This document shows, one piece after another, positions 7,546-14,984 of a DNA stretch of 15,204 nucleotides. The position numbers and the translations under genes are program-made. Every line of letters begins with the position of its first letter. The stretch's first letter is position 1. The notes beneath the pieces are model-generated. The model was not told where the DNA came from and did no database searches. It saw only the letters and a list, made by a program, of their open reading frames with translations. Location: assembly GCA_910586315.1 (NCBI GenBank), contig CAJUIP010000058.1, positions 1 through 15,204 on the forward strand, read 5' to 3'. Source of the DNA: an uncultured Lachnospiraceae bacterium. GTDB lineage: Bacteria; Bacillota; Clostridia; Lachnospirales; Lachnospiraceae.

Positions 7546-7571
7546 ACCCCACCTGTTGATTCAGGCGGGGT
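7546..7571 (+). terminator. hairpin after the GntR-type gene (weak terminator)
   Basis: ACCCC (7546-7550) pairs with GGGGT (7567-7571) and CCTG (7552-7555) with CAGG (7562-7565), with one A-C mismatch and loop TTGATT. No U-run follows on the plus strand, so termination may be partial or depend on the next hairpin. It also corresponds to the first hairpin of the duplicated element seen again at 13583-13603. Confidence 0.45.
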
Positions 7572-7629
7572 AAAAGTTTAAAGGGGGAACCTGCCGGGCA
7601 CGACTCCGGCAGGTAAGAGTATGAAAAAG
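7572..7629 (+). repeat. two-hairpin element, copy A (second hairpin plus conserved tail)
   Basis: ACCTGCCGG (7589-7597) pairs with CCGGCAGGT (7606-7614) around an 8-nt loop. Three bases after CCGGCAGG comes GAGTATGAAAAAG (7617-7629). The same order of hairpin, GTTT-A-rich/GGGGG stretch, CCTGCCGG hairpin and identical tail at identical spacing is found at 13583-13662, beyond the other end of the importer operon. The tail includes ATGAAAAAG, which opens a 14-codon frame, MKKFVLAYRSYYAI (7621-7665). An AGG in the 3' arm of the hairpin would be its only ribosome site. The element could be a conserved structured RNA, an attenuator or a leader-peptide cassette. Confidence 0.6.
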
Positions 7630-7684
7630 TTTGTTCTTGCTTACAGGTCCTATTATGCCATATAAATGTGTTGAATTTGTGGAC

Positions 7685-7727
7685 ATTCTATAAAATTAGA
7701 ATAAAAAATATTAGAAGTCTATAAAAT
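7685..7727. promoter_or_regulatory. dyad and direct repeats in the importer leader, possible operator
   Basis: ATTCTA (7685-7690) and TAGAAT (7697-7702) form a perfect dyad around TAAAAT. TCTATAAAAT occurs twice (7687-7696 and 7718-7727), 31 bp apart or about three helical turns, and TTAGAA also occurs twice between them. TAGAAT recurs in the candidate -10 at 7887-7892. The rest of the 422-bp gap 7534-7955 is AT-rich with no credible gene. Confidence 0.3.
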
Positions 7728-7863
7728 GGGCTTTTGCAGAAAGGTGTTTCAATTGGCTTGTACCGGGATGTGAAAAAGGTCTGGGAGAACTGTAAATAAT
7801 GCACAAATTTAATGAGTATAAATCGTGAAAAATGATGAGAACAGAAGGATAATGAAAAAGAAC

Positions 7864-7892
7864 TTGAAAGTTATGACTAAATGATATAGAAT
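7864..7892 (+). promoter_or_regulatory. candidate promoter of the peptide-importer operon
   Basis: TTGAAA (7864-7869), 17-bp spacer, TAGAAT (7887-7892). The -10 overlaps a small palindrome ATAGA-ATA-TCTAT (7886-7898) that could bind a regulator. A start near 7900 would give a leader of about 55 nt. The boxes are only fair matches to sigma-A consensus. Confidence 0.4.
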
Positions 7893-7955
7893 ATCTATTA
7901 GTTAAAATGTGAAATATAACAAAAACTTTTTAACGAACAAAGAAAGGAAGGTATT

Positions 7956-9569
7956 ATGAAAAACAAAAAATTACTTTCATTTGCACTGGCTGGTGCAATG
8001 GTACTGGGCCTTACGGCATGCGGAAACAGCGGCGGCAGCGCTGAGACAACAGCAGCAGGTACGGAGGCGGCAGGTACGGAGGCAGCAGGCACGGAAACAA
8101 CGACGGCAGCCGAGAGCACCGGGAATATCGGAAAGACCGATATCGTATTCGCGATGCAGGGCGACATCGTAGCCCTTGATCCGGCTAATCAGCAGGATAC
8201 TACATCCTCCGTTATCTTAAAGCACATATACAGCACGCTGCTGGATACGGATAATGATGGAAACCTTGTGCCGGATCTGGCGGAAAGTTGGGAGATGGCT
8301 GAGGATGGAACCAGCTTTACCTATCACCTGAGAGAGGATGCATGTTTCTCTGACGGTACGCCGGTTACTGCTCAGGACGTTAAGTTCACCTATGACCGGG
8401 CAAAGGAAATGCCAAAAACAAAATCCAACACTTCAAAGATTCAGGAAGTCGTGGTAGACAATGACCATCAGGTAACAATTAAACTGACTGAAAAGTATGC
8501 ACCCTTTAAGACAATTGTAACAAGCTCTAACTTAAGCATCGTATCCGAAGCAGCTGTAACAGCAGCCGGAGATGCCTACGGCGATGTGAACAATATTCTT
8601 GGCTCTGGTCCTTTCATATGCACCGAGTGGACTCCCAACGATCATTACGTTCTGACCCGTAACGAAAACTACTGGGATGAGATGCCGATTGCAACAACAA
8701 TTACCTGCCGTGTAATTCCGGAAGGAAGCGCAAGAACAATCGCTCTTGAGACCGGTGAAGTCGACCTTGTATGGAACGTTGATGCTATCGACTGCGTAAA
8801 CGTAGAGGCGAATCAGGATCTTAAGCTTTTAAGCCAGCCGTCCTCCTCTATCGAGTATGTAGGCATGAATACCACAAAAGAAATTTTCGCTGATCAAAGA
8901 GTCCGTCAGGCAATCAACTACGCTCTGGATAAGGAAGTATTTGTTGATACCATCATTGAGGGCCGCGGACAGATCGCAAATAGCTACATCAACAGTGCAA
9001 TCCCGGGTTATGATCCGGCTCAGGAAGGCTATCCTTACGATCCGGAGAAGGCAAAGGAGCTTCTTGCTGAGGCAGGCTATCCGGATGGCTTCGACTGCAA
9101 GATTTATGTAAATGGCGATACACGTACCCGTTCCGCACAGGTTCTTCAGGCACAGCTTGCAGAGATCGGCATCAATGTTGAAATCTTTACCTATGAGTGG
9201 GGCGCTCTTCTGGATTCCTTAAATGCTGGTGAGCACGAAATGTTCATTCTTGGCTGGTCCAACAGCTCCTTCGATGCTGACTCCAGTACATACCAGTTAT
9301 TCCACTCCAGCAACCATGGCGCAACCGGGAACCGTGCGTTCCTGACAGACGAAAAGGTTGACGAGCTGATTACCGCAGGCGCTATGGAGATGGATGACTC
9401 AAAGCGTAATGAGATCTATAAAGAGCTCCAGACACATCTGAAAGAACTGGCTCCGTGGGTGCCGCTGTATTACAGAAACGACAACGTAGGTATCCGCGCT
9501 GACTTAAAGGGCTTTAGTCTTAATAAGGGTGCCAACCATTATCTTGGCAATTGCCACTACGAGAACTAA
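7956..9569 (+). CDS. peptide-type ABC transporter substrate-binding lipoprotein (SBP_bac_5 family)
   Basis: A 537-residue extracellular solute receptor of the Opp/Dpp class. A lipoprotein signal is clear: basic MKNKK, hydrophobic core to residue 18, lipobox LTAC with lipidated Cys22. A Ser/Thr/Ala/Glu-rich linker (23-55) tethers the binding domain. Family landmarks include LVPDLAESWEM, TYHLREDACFSDGTPVTAQDV, DQRVRQAINYALDKE and AKELLAEAGYPDGF. AAAGGAAGG at 7943-7951 precedes the ATG. It heads an operon with two permeases and two ATPases and is separated from them by a terminator-like hairpin. Substrate cannot be read from the sequence: di- or oligopeptides are most likely, but this family also binds nickel chelates, glutathione and opines. 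Confidence 0.92.
   Translation: MKNKKLLSFALAGAMVLGLTACGNSGGSAETTAAGTEAAGTEAAGTETTTAAESTGNIGKTDIVFAMQGDIVALDPANQQDTTSSVILKHIYSTLLDTDNDGNLVPDLAESWEMAEDGTSFTYHLREDACFSDGTPVTAQDVKFTYDRAKEMPKTKSNTSKIQEVVVDNDHQVTIKLTEKYAPFKTIVTSSNLSIVSEAAVTAAGDAYGDVNNILGSGPFICTEWTPNDHYVLTRNENYWDEMPIATTITCRVIPEGSARTIALETGEVDLVWNVDAIDCVNVEANQDLKLLSQPSSSIEYVGMNTTKEIFADQRVRQAINYALDKEVFVDTIIEGRGQIANSYINSAIPGYDPAQEGYPYDPEKAKELLAEAGYPDGFDCKIYVNGDTRTRSAQVLQAQLAEIGINVEIFTYEWGALLDSLNAGEHEMFILGWSNSSFDADSSTYQLFHSSNHGATGNRAFLTDEKVDELITAGAMEMDDSKRNEIYKELQTHLKELAPWVPLYYRNDNVGIRADLKGFSLNKGANHYLGNCHYEN
8052..8096 (+). repeat. 15-bp tandem repeat encoding three AAGTE units
   Basis: Three in-frame 15-bp units encode Ala-Ala-Gly-Thr-Glu three times in the linker of the binding lipoprotein. 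The units differ only at third codon positions. Such a tract could change in copy number between strains and alter tether length without affecting the frame. Confidence 0.85.
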
Positions 9570-9623
9570 TCTGACCGCAATAACTGCTCCGTCTGCGTGG
9601 GGAATTGCACAGGCGGCATGAGG

Positions 9624-9655
9624 AAAAGGGTGCGGACGAAATCCGCGCCCTTTTT
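9624..9655 (+). terminator. intercistronic terminator between binding protein and permease genes
   Basis: AAAAGGG (9624-9630) with GCGGA (9632-9636) pairs with TCCGC (9642-9646) and CCCTTTT (9648-9654), joined by a T-G wobble, with loop CGAAA. TTTTT at 9651-9655 follows. It is a strong terminator shape inside what is otherwise one operon. Partial read-through would give more binding protein than membrane complex, the usual need of such importers. Confidence 0.8.
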
Positions 9656-9708
9656 GCAGAAAGCTATCGAAAGAACGGCCGCACAAGCGGCGGAAACGGA
9701 AGGTATAG

Positions 9709-10641
9709 ATGAGCAGATACATAGCAAAACGTCTGTTAATGCTGATTCCGGTTGTAATCGGCGTTACATTTCTGGTTTTCTTTATTTTAAATCTGTCGCC
9801 CGGCGATACGGCCGCAATGATTGCTGGCGAGGGAGCTGATGCAGAGACGATCGAAGCGACAAGAAAAGATCTGGGACTGGATCAGCCGGTTATTATTCAG
9901 TATGGAAAATATATGTGGAACCTGCTTCACGGAGATATGGGACAGTCTTATAAGACGAAACGAGAAGTATTCCCGACTCTGATGGCGGCGTTCCCCAATA
10001 CCGCGAAGCTGGCGTTCTGGTCCATTCTGGTGGCTGTGGCAATCGCGCTTCCGGTTGGTATTATCAGTGCAACAAGACAATACAGCGCTGTGGATAATGT
10101 TGGAATGGTTGTTGCCCTTTTGGGTGTTGCAACCCCGAACTTTTGGCTGGGCCTGATGCTGATTATCCTGTTTTCACTGAATCTGGGATGGCTTCCTTCA
10201 GGTGGTATGGGCGGTTGGAAGAACTATATTATGCCTGCAATCACTCTGGGAACAGGAGATGCCGCCTTAATTACCCGTATGACCCGTTCCTCCATGCTGG
10301 AGGTTGTCCGTCAGGACTATATCCGGACGGCGCGTGCAAAAGGCGTTCCTGAGAAAAGGGTTATTTTAAAGCATGCCTTGAGAAACGCGCTGATTCCCGT
10401 TGTAACGGTTATCGGTTTACAGTTTGGTTCCCTCCTTGGAGGCGCAACGCTTACAGAGACTGTATTCGCATGGCCCGGCGTTGGCCGTACCATCGTTGAT
10501 GCCATCAAGAGTAAGGATACTCCGATTGTTATGGGCGGTATTGTACTCTTAACCATTACGTTTAGTGTCGTGAATCTTCTGGTTGATATTTTGTATGCGT
10601 TTATCGACCCAAGAATCAAGGCACAGTATAAGAAAAAATAA
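9709..10641 (+). CDS. ABC transporter permease, DppB/OppB family
   Basis: A 310-residue inner permease of the peptide importer. GGAAGG at 9698-9703 precedes the ATG. N-terminal TM1 is near 9-28, followed by the extracytoplasmic region with LGLDQPVIIQYGKYMWNLLHGDMGQSY-type family sequence, then a cluster of helices at about 100-120, 132-160, 170-190, 228-250 and 274-298. The cytoplasmic EAA-type loop that docks on the ATPases is DYIRTARAKG (203-212) followed by HALRNALIP. The length is normal for the family. The next gene starts 12 bp later, with its ribosome site overlapping this stop. Confidence 0.93.
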   Translation: MSRYIAKRLLMLIPVVIGVTFLVFFILNLSPGDTAAMIAGEGADAETIEATRKDLGLDQPVIIQYGKYMWNLLHGDMGQSYKTKREVFPTLMAAFPNTAKLAFWSILVAVAIALPVGIISATRQYSAVDNVGMVVALLGVATPNFWLGLMLIILFSLNLGWLPSGGMGGWKNYIMPAITLGTGDAALITRMTRSSMLEVVRQDYIRTARAKGVPEKRVILKHALRNALIPVVTVIGLQFGSLLGGATLTETVFAWPGVGRTIVDAIKSKDTPIVMGGIVLLTITFSVVNLLVDILYAFIDPRIKAQYKKK

Positions 10642-10652
10642 GGAGGCAGCGC

Positions 10653-11552
10653 ATGGGAGTATCAAACAACACGATTGCGGCGCAGGCCAAAACGCCTGTA
10701 AAGAAGCGCAGCCAGTTTCAGGAAACCTGGCGCCGCCTGAAAAAGAACAGAATGGCAATGGTCGGACTTACGGTGGTCGTACTTTTAATCCTGATGTCTA
10801 TCTTTGCCGATTTCATTTTCGACTACGAAACAGTCGTTATTAAGCAGAACACAGCGATCCGTTTGCAGGGGCCAAGTGCTGATCACTGGCTGGGAACCGA
10901 TGAATTTGGCCGTGACATTCTGGCCCGTATGGTACATGGTTCCAGAGTATCTCTGGCCGTGGGCGTTGTGGCGGTTTCCATCGCGCTGGTGATCGGCGGA
11001 AGCCTGGGGGCCACAGCTGGTTTCTATGGCGGAAAGGTGGATAATGTGATCATGCGCTGCATGGATATCCTCTTAGCCGTACCGAGCCTGCTGCTAAATA
11101 TTACGATTGTATCCGCTCTGGGGCCGAGTATCTTCAACCTGATGCTGGCTATCGCCATATCTTCGGTACCCGGTTATGCCCGAATCGTGCGTTCCGCGGT
11201 TCTGCAGGTTCGGGATCAGGAGTTTGTTGAGGCGGCAAGATGTATCGGAGCCAATAACTTTGAGATCATCTCCAGCCATATTATTCCAAACTGTATGGCG
11301 CCGATTATCGTTCAGGTATCCTTAAAGGTTGCGTCCGCGATTCTTTCCACATCTGGATTAAGCTTCCTGGGACTGGGCGTTAAGGCACCGACTCCCGAGT
11401 GGGGCGCAATGCTCTCCGGCGGCCGCGCATACTTAAGAAATGCACCGCACCTGACAATCTTCCCGGGTATCGCGATTATCATCACGATTTTGTCCCTGAA
11501 CCTTCTTGGCGACGGTCTCCGTGATGCGCTTGACCCGAAGTTAAAGAAATAA
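10653..11552 (+). CDS. ABC transporter permease, DppC/OppC family
   Basis: A 299-residue partner permease. AGGAGG (10641-10646) overlaps the previous stop codon and gives a 6-nt spacing. The N-terminus carries the OppC-type motif WRRLKKNRMAMVGL (26-39) leading into TM1 (about 38-55). HWLGTDEFGRDILARMVHGSR (78-98, family-typical) precedes the transport domain with helices at about 100-122, 135-155, 160-176 and 218-240 and the last near 268-288. The EAA loop is FVEAARCIGA (191-200). Together with the preceding permease it forms the membrane channel. Confidence 0.93.
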   Translation: MGVSNNTIAAQAKTPVKKRSQFQETWRRLKKNRMAMVGLTVVVLLILMSIFADFIFDYETVVIKQNTAIRLQGPSADHWLGTDEFGRDILARMVHGSRVSLAVGVVAVSIALVIGGSLGATAGFYGGKVDNVIMRCMDILLAVPSLLLNITIVSALGPSIFNLMLAIAISSVPGYARIVRSAVLQVRDQEFVEAARCIGANNFEIISSHIIPNCMAPIIVQVSLKVASAILSTSGLSFLGLGVKAPTPEWGAMLSGGRAYLRNAPHLTIFPGIAIIITILSLNLLGDGLRDALDPKLKK

Positions 11553-11567
11553 GGGAGGATATGAACC

Positions 11568-12575
11568 GTGAGTGAAAATAAAAAGAAACTGATTCTTGAT
11601 ATAAAGGATCTGGTCATCCACTATGAGACGGACGACGGCGTTGTGGAAGCCGTCAACGGCCTTGATATCCAGTTGGAGGAAGGGAAAACTCTGGGACTGG
11701 TTGGAGAAACAGGCTCCGGAAAGACCACAACGGCCCTTTCCATCCTGCGCCTGGTACCTGATCCGCCGGGAGTGATTAAAAACGGAACGATTTCTCTGGA
11801 CGGCAAGGATATCTTAAATCTGCCAACGGAGGAAATGGAGAAGATCAGAGGGAATCTGGTGTCCATGATTTTCCAGGATCCGATGACATCTTTAAATCCG
11901 GTTCTTACCGTCGGCGACCAGATTGCTGAGGTTATCGCCCTTCATGAAAATATCAGTGAGAAAGAGGCCGCTAAGAAGGCCGGAGATATGCTTGAAGTGG
12001 TTGGTATTCCGAGAGAGCGTTTTGGAGAGTATCCGCATCAGTTTTCCGGCGGAATGAAGCAGCGTGTGGTTATCGCTATGGCTCTGGCCTGCAATCCGAA
12101 ACTTCTGCTGGCCGATGAGCCGACGACAGCTCTGGATGTTACAATTCAGGCACAGGTTCTGGAAACAATGAAAGAGCTGCGTGAGAAGTTTGGTTCTGCC
12201 ATGATCATGATTACTCATGACCTGGGAATCATTGCGGAGGTCTGCGACGAGGTATCCGTTGTATATGCGGGACAGATCGTAGAGCATGGCACTTTGGAGG
12301 ATGTTTTCGAACACACATTGCATCCGTACACAGAGGGATTATTTGGCTCTCTTCCTAACATTGATGACAGAAGAAACCGCTTACAGCCGATTCCGGGCCT
12401 GATGCCGGATCCGACTGATCTTCCGAAGGGCTGCTGTTTCGCGCCGCGCTGTAGATACTGTACGGCGGAATGCGAAAAGGCGCGTCCTGACAAAAAGTGG
12501 GTGAGCGATACTCATTACGTGCGCTGCTCCAGATATGAAGAAGCGGAATTCCGGATTGAAAGGAGCGAGCAGTAA
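11568..12575 (+). CDS. peptide ABC transporter ATPase, DppD/OppD family
   Basis: A 335-residue nucleotide-binding subunit. The start is GTG at 11568, with GGGAGG at 11553-11558 (9-nt spacing); a nearby ATG at 11561 is out of frame and too close to the ribosome site. Motifs: Walker A GETGSGKTT (46-54), Q-loop Gln103, signature FSGGMKQR (159-166), Walker B and catalytic Glu in LLADEPTTALD (Glu184), and switch His217. The C-terminal oligopeptide-transporter extension holds Cys289, 290, 295, 298, 302 and 320, a pattern typical of this subfamily that may bind an iron-sulfur cluster, as reported for mycobacterial DppD. Its stop overlaps the start of the next ATPase (TAATG). Confidence 0.93.
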   Translation: MSENKKKLILDIKDLVIHYETDDGVVEAVNGLDIQLEEGKTLGLVGETGSGKTTTALSILRLVPDPPGVIKNGTISLDGKDILNLPTEEMEKIRGNLVSMIFQDPMTSLNPVLTVGDQIAEVIALHENISEKEAAKKAGDMLEVVGIPRERFGEYPHQFSGGMKQRVVIAMALACNPKLLLADEPTTALDVTIQAQVLETMKELREKFGSAMIMITHDLGIIAEVCDEVSVVYAGQIVEHGTLEDVFEHTLHPYTEGLFGSLPNIDDRRNRLQPIPGLMPDPTDLPKGCCFAPRCRYCTAECEKARPDKKWVSDTHYVRCSRYEEAEFRIERSEQ

Positions 12576-13531
12576 TGGCAGATACGATCCTTGAAGTTAA
12601 ACACTTAAAGAAATATTTTAATACACCCCGTGGTATGCTTCATGCTGTTGACGATGTAAACTTTACTTTGGAGAGAGGGAAAACCCTTGGAATTGTAGGT
12701 GAGTCCGGCTGCGGAAAATCTACGACTGGCCGCTCAATCCTAAGACTTGTTGAGCCTACCTCCGGAGAGGTGATTTTCAATGGCGAGGATGTCACAAAGA
12801 AGAACAAGAGTGAAATGCGCCTGCTGCGCCAGGAGATGCAGTTGATCTTCCAGGATCCGTATGCGTCTCTGGACCCCAGAAAAACTGTCAGCGAAATTAT
12901 CGGCGAGCCTTTAAAGCTTCAGAAGATTATCACCGACAAGACAAAAAGGAATGAGCGCGTTCATGAATTAATGGAGGTTGTAGGCCTTGCGGACCGTCTG
13001 GTCAACACCTACCCTCATGAGCTGGACGGCGGCCGCCGCCAGCGTATCGGTATCGCCCGTGCCTTGGCAATGGAACCGAAAATGATTATCTGTGATGAGC
13101 CGGTATCGGCCCTGGACGTATCCATTCAGGCTCAGATTTTGAACCTGATGCAGGATCTTCAGGAGCAGATGGGCCTGACTTATATCTTCATCACTCATGA
13201 CTTGTCGGTAGTCAACCATTTCGCGAATGATATTGCAGTTATGTACTTGGGCCAGCTGATCGAAAAAGCGCCGTCAGTGATGCTGTTTGATAAGCCGACG
13301 CATCCATATACCCAGGCCCTGCTTTCTGCAATTCCGGTCCCGAGCCTGAAAAAGAGGAGGGAACGTATTATATTAAAGGGAGAGATCACTTCTCCCATCA
13401 ACCCGAAACCCGGCTGCCGTTTCGCGGCGCGTTGTCCGTATGCAACAGACCGATGCAGGACCGAGGGGCCGGAACTGGTGGAAATCGAGAAAGGCCATTT
13501 CGTGGCCTGCCACCTGACTACAGGCTCATAA
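12575..13531 (+). CDS. peptide ABC transporter ATPase, DppF/OppF family, with altered signature motif
   Basis: A 318-residue second nucleotide-binding subunit, translationally coupled to its partner by TAATG. Motifs: Walker A GESGCGKST (42-50), Q-loop Gln93, Walker B ICDEPVSALD (Glu175), switch His208. The signature reads HELDGGRRQR (148-157) where the family norm is FSGGQRQR: Ser is replaced by Asp151 and Gln by Arg154, while the catalytic Glu is kept. In the heterodimer this signature faces the Walker A of the DppD/OppD-type subunit, so one of the two ATP sites may be atypical. The C-terminal extension GCRFAARCPYATDRC with HFVACH is the usual oligopeptide-transporter tail. The stop lies 12 bp before a strong terminator. 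Confidence 0.93.
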   Translation: MADTILEVKHLKKYFNTPRGMLHAVDDVNFTLERGKTLGIVGESGCGKSTTGRSILRLVEPTSGEVIFNGEDVTKKNKSEMRLLRQEMQLIFQDPYASLDPRKTVSEIIGEPLKLQKIITDKTKRNERVHELMEVVGLADRLVNTYPHELDGGRRQRIGIARALAMEPKMIICDEPVSALDVSIQAQILNLMQDLQEQMGLTYIFITHDLSVVNHFANDIAVMYLGQLIEKAPSVMLFDKPTHPYTQALLSAIPVPSLKKRRERIILKGEITSPINPKPGCRFAARCPYATDRCRTEGPELVEIEKGHFVACHLTTGS

Positions 13532-13543
13532 AGTGTGATTTTA

Positions 13544-13576
13544 AAAGCCCCTGGCGTGAAAAACGCCAGGGGCTTT
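13544..13576 (+). terminator. terminator of the peptide-importer operon
   Basis: AAAGCCCCTGGCGT (13544-13557) pairs without mismatch to ACGCCAGGGGCTTT (13563-13576), a 14-bp stem with loop GAAAA. The downstream T-run is short (TTTAT), but the stem is very stable. The flanking A-run on the left means it could also stop transcription from the other strand. Confidence 0.85.
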
Positions 13577-13582
13577 ATAAAA

Positions 13583-13662
13583 CGCCCTGCAGTACGCAGG
13601 GCGGGGAATGTTTTAAGGGGGGCCTGCCGGAGTCAACTCCGGCAGGTATGAGTATGAAAAAG
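13583..13662 (+). repeat. two-hairpin element, copy B
   Basis: Hairpin 1 pairs CGCCCTGC (13583-13590) with GCAGGGCG (13596-13603). After GTTTTAAGGGGGG, hairpin 2 pairs CCTGCCGGAG (13623-13632) with CTCCGGCAGG (13637-13646) around TCAA. Three bases later comes GAGTATGAAAAAG (13650-13662). Copy A at 7546-7629 has the same layout; hairpin 1 there differs in sequence but is still paired, which looks like selection on structure. A 12-codon frame, MKKLYVFKCST plus stop, opens at 13654 (or MSMKK from 13648). Its last codons coincide with the next palindrome. Confidence 0.6.
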
Positions 13663-13671
13663 CTTTATGTG

Positions 13672-13718
13672 TTCAAGTGTAGCACTTGAAACAAAGGCAG
13701 GTTATCCTTTCGGATAAC
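13672..13718. other. two further hairpins downstream of element B
   Basis: TTCAAGTG (13672-13679) pairs perfectly with CACTTGAA (13683-13690) around TAG. GTTATCC (13701-13707) pairs with GGATAAC (13712-13718) around TTTC. Neither is followed by a clear U-run. With the operon terminator and element B they make five hairpins in about 180 bp. The remaining stretch 13719-13937 is AT-rich and shows no gene; TTGCCT (13854-13859) with TAAAAT (13875-13880), spacer 15, is a weak promoter candidate for the next gene. Confidence 0.5.
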
Positions 13719-13937
13719 GTGATTGTATTATAGGGGGAAAATGTGTCTAAAGTGTGATTTAGAAATAAAAAAAAGATAAATTTACTAAAGATAAGGTGAA
13801 AAAAACGCGGCGATTATAGACTGCCTAACTTTTGCCGAATTTCTGACAGCATATTGCCTGTGTTTTGGATACCATAAAATAGTAAAATGACAGACAGGAA
13901 GACAGCCGGATTATGGGCAAAAGAATGGAGGAACTGC

Positions 13938-14933
13938 ATGAGAAAACGAAAAAAGATTATGACCATTATGGGAATTTCTGCCATGACAGCCATGATACCT
14001 TTTTCCTCATATGCATCAGAAAAGATTGAAGATGTGACAATGGAAATTGAGTCGAGGATTTTTGCGGGGGAAAGCGGGACAGATGTGGATGTGGTTGTGG
14101 ACACAGAGGGCTGCTATGTGGACGCAGTCTCTGTGACCAATGAACGGGATGAGTGGGAGGAGAATGATAAGCCAAGACTTAAGATTGTGCTGGCGGCGGA
14201 GGACGAGTATACGTTTTCTTCCGGTCTGGGAAAGGATGATGTGGCTTTGGACGGCGAGGAGGGAACCGTAACCAGTGTTTCCCGCAGCAGCCGAAAACTT
14301 ACGGTTTATGTGACCCTGGAAGCCGTGGAGTATGGAGACGACTATGACAACGACGATTATGACCTGGACGTTTACGAACTGACCTGGGACCAGGGAGACG
14401 GCGGAAGAGCTTACTGGGACGGAACAGACTATGCAAAAAAATATTATGTGAGGCTTTACAGAGACGGGGAAGCTGTCAGCGCGGAGTTTACCACAGAGAA
14501 TAATTACTATGATTTTTCCGCATATTTTACACAGGGAGGGGACTACACCTTCCGGGCCATGGCAGTCCGCAGCGCGGACAATACGGGAAGCTGGCGTACC
14601 TCGGAAATACGGGAGGTATCAGATGCGGAAGCGGCTGAAATCCGAAGCCGCGGCGCCAAAACCGCTGCAGACGCAGGGGTTACGGAGGGCGCATGGCTTA
14701 AGGATGATATCGGATACTGGTGGTGCAATCCCAATAAAACGTATCCTGCTGCAACATGGAAGTTGATTAACGGGACCTGGTATTATTTTAACCAGGCTGG
14801 ATACCGCCTGGAAAACCAGTGGCAGCTGACAGACGGCAAATGGTATTATTGTGGAGCGAATGGGGCCATGCTTGCCAATGCAATGACCCCGGACAATTAT
14901 TATGTGGGAGCTGATGGGGCCTGGGTTCCGTAA
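13938..14933 (+). CDS. secreted protein with C-terminal cell-wall-binding repeats
   Basis: A 331-residue exported protein. The start at 13938 has GGAGG at 13927-13931 (6-nt spacing) and opens a clean signal peptide: MRKRKK, hydrophobic core, likely cleavage after SSYA (residue 27). The frame is open back to 13887 but that extension would bury the signal peptide. Residues 28-130 look like a beta-rich domain. An acidic Asp/Tyr stretch follows (133-145), then a possible fibronectin-like domain (145-228). The C-terminus (251-331) has aromatic cell-wall-binding (choline-binding-like) units: GYWWCNPNKTYPAATWKLINGTWYYFNQAGY, then WQLTDGKWYYCGANGAM, then YYVGADGAWV. No catalytic domain is recognised, so the role is surface attachment of unknown purpose. 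It is the only gene between two hairpin-rich regions. Confidence 0.85.
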   Translation: MRKRKKIMTIMGISAMTAMIPFSSYASEKIEDVTMEIESRIFAGESGTDVDVVVDTEGCYVDAVSVTNERDEWEENDKPRLKIVLAAEDEYTFSSGLGKDDVALDGEEGTVTSVSRSSRKLTVYVTLEAVEYGDDYDNDDYDLDVYELTWDQGDGGRAYWDGTDYAKKYYVRLYRDGEAVSAEFTTENNYYDFSAYFTQGGDYTFRAMAVRSADNTGSWRTSEIREVSDAEAAEIRSRGAKTAADAGVTEGAWLKDDIGYWWCNPNKTYPAATWKLINGTWYYFNQAGYRLENQWQLTDGKWYYCGANGAMLANAMTPDNYYVGADGAWVP

Positions 14934-14964
14934 AATGGGCATATGCCTATTCACCCTGTTTTTT
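14934..14964 (+). terminator. weak terminator after the cell-wall-binding protein
   Basis: AATGGGC (14934-14940) pairs with GCCTATT (14945-14951), including a G-T pair, around ATAT. TTTTTT follows only after a 7-nt gap (14959-14964). The stem is short, so efficiency is uncertain. Confidence 0.4.
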
Positions 14965-14984
14965 AGGAAAATTGAAAAAAACTC

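Noticed and set aside
7726..7773. 15-codon frame MGFCRKVFQLACTGM in the importer leader
   Set aside because: No ribosome site and no sign of conservation visible; AT-rich leader gives such frames by chance.
8052..8096. AAGTE tandem repeat as a phase-variable switch
   Set aside because: The unit is 15 bp, so copy changes keep the frame; it can change linker length but not turn the gene off.
7898..8167. Minus-strand low-complexity Ala/Val frame
   Set aside because: It is the antisense of the repeated Ala/Thr/Glu linker of the binding lipoprotein.
13432..13689. 85-residue plus frame running from the ATPase gene through the terminator
   Set aside because: It overlaps the ATPase gene and crosses two stable hairpins; only its last 11-13 codons (micro-frame at 13648/13654) deserve attention.
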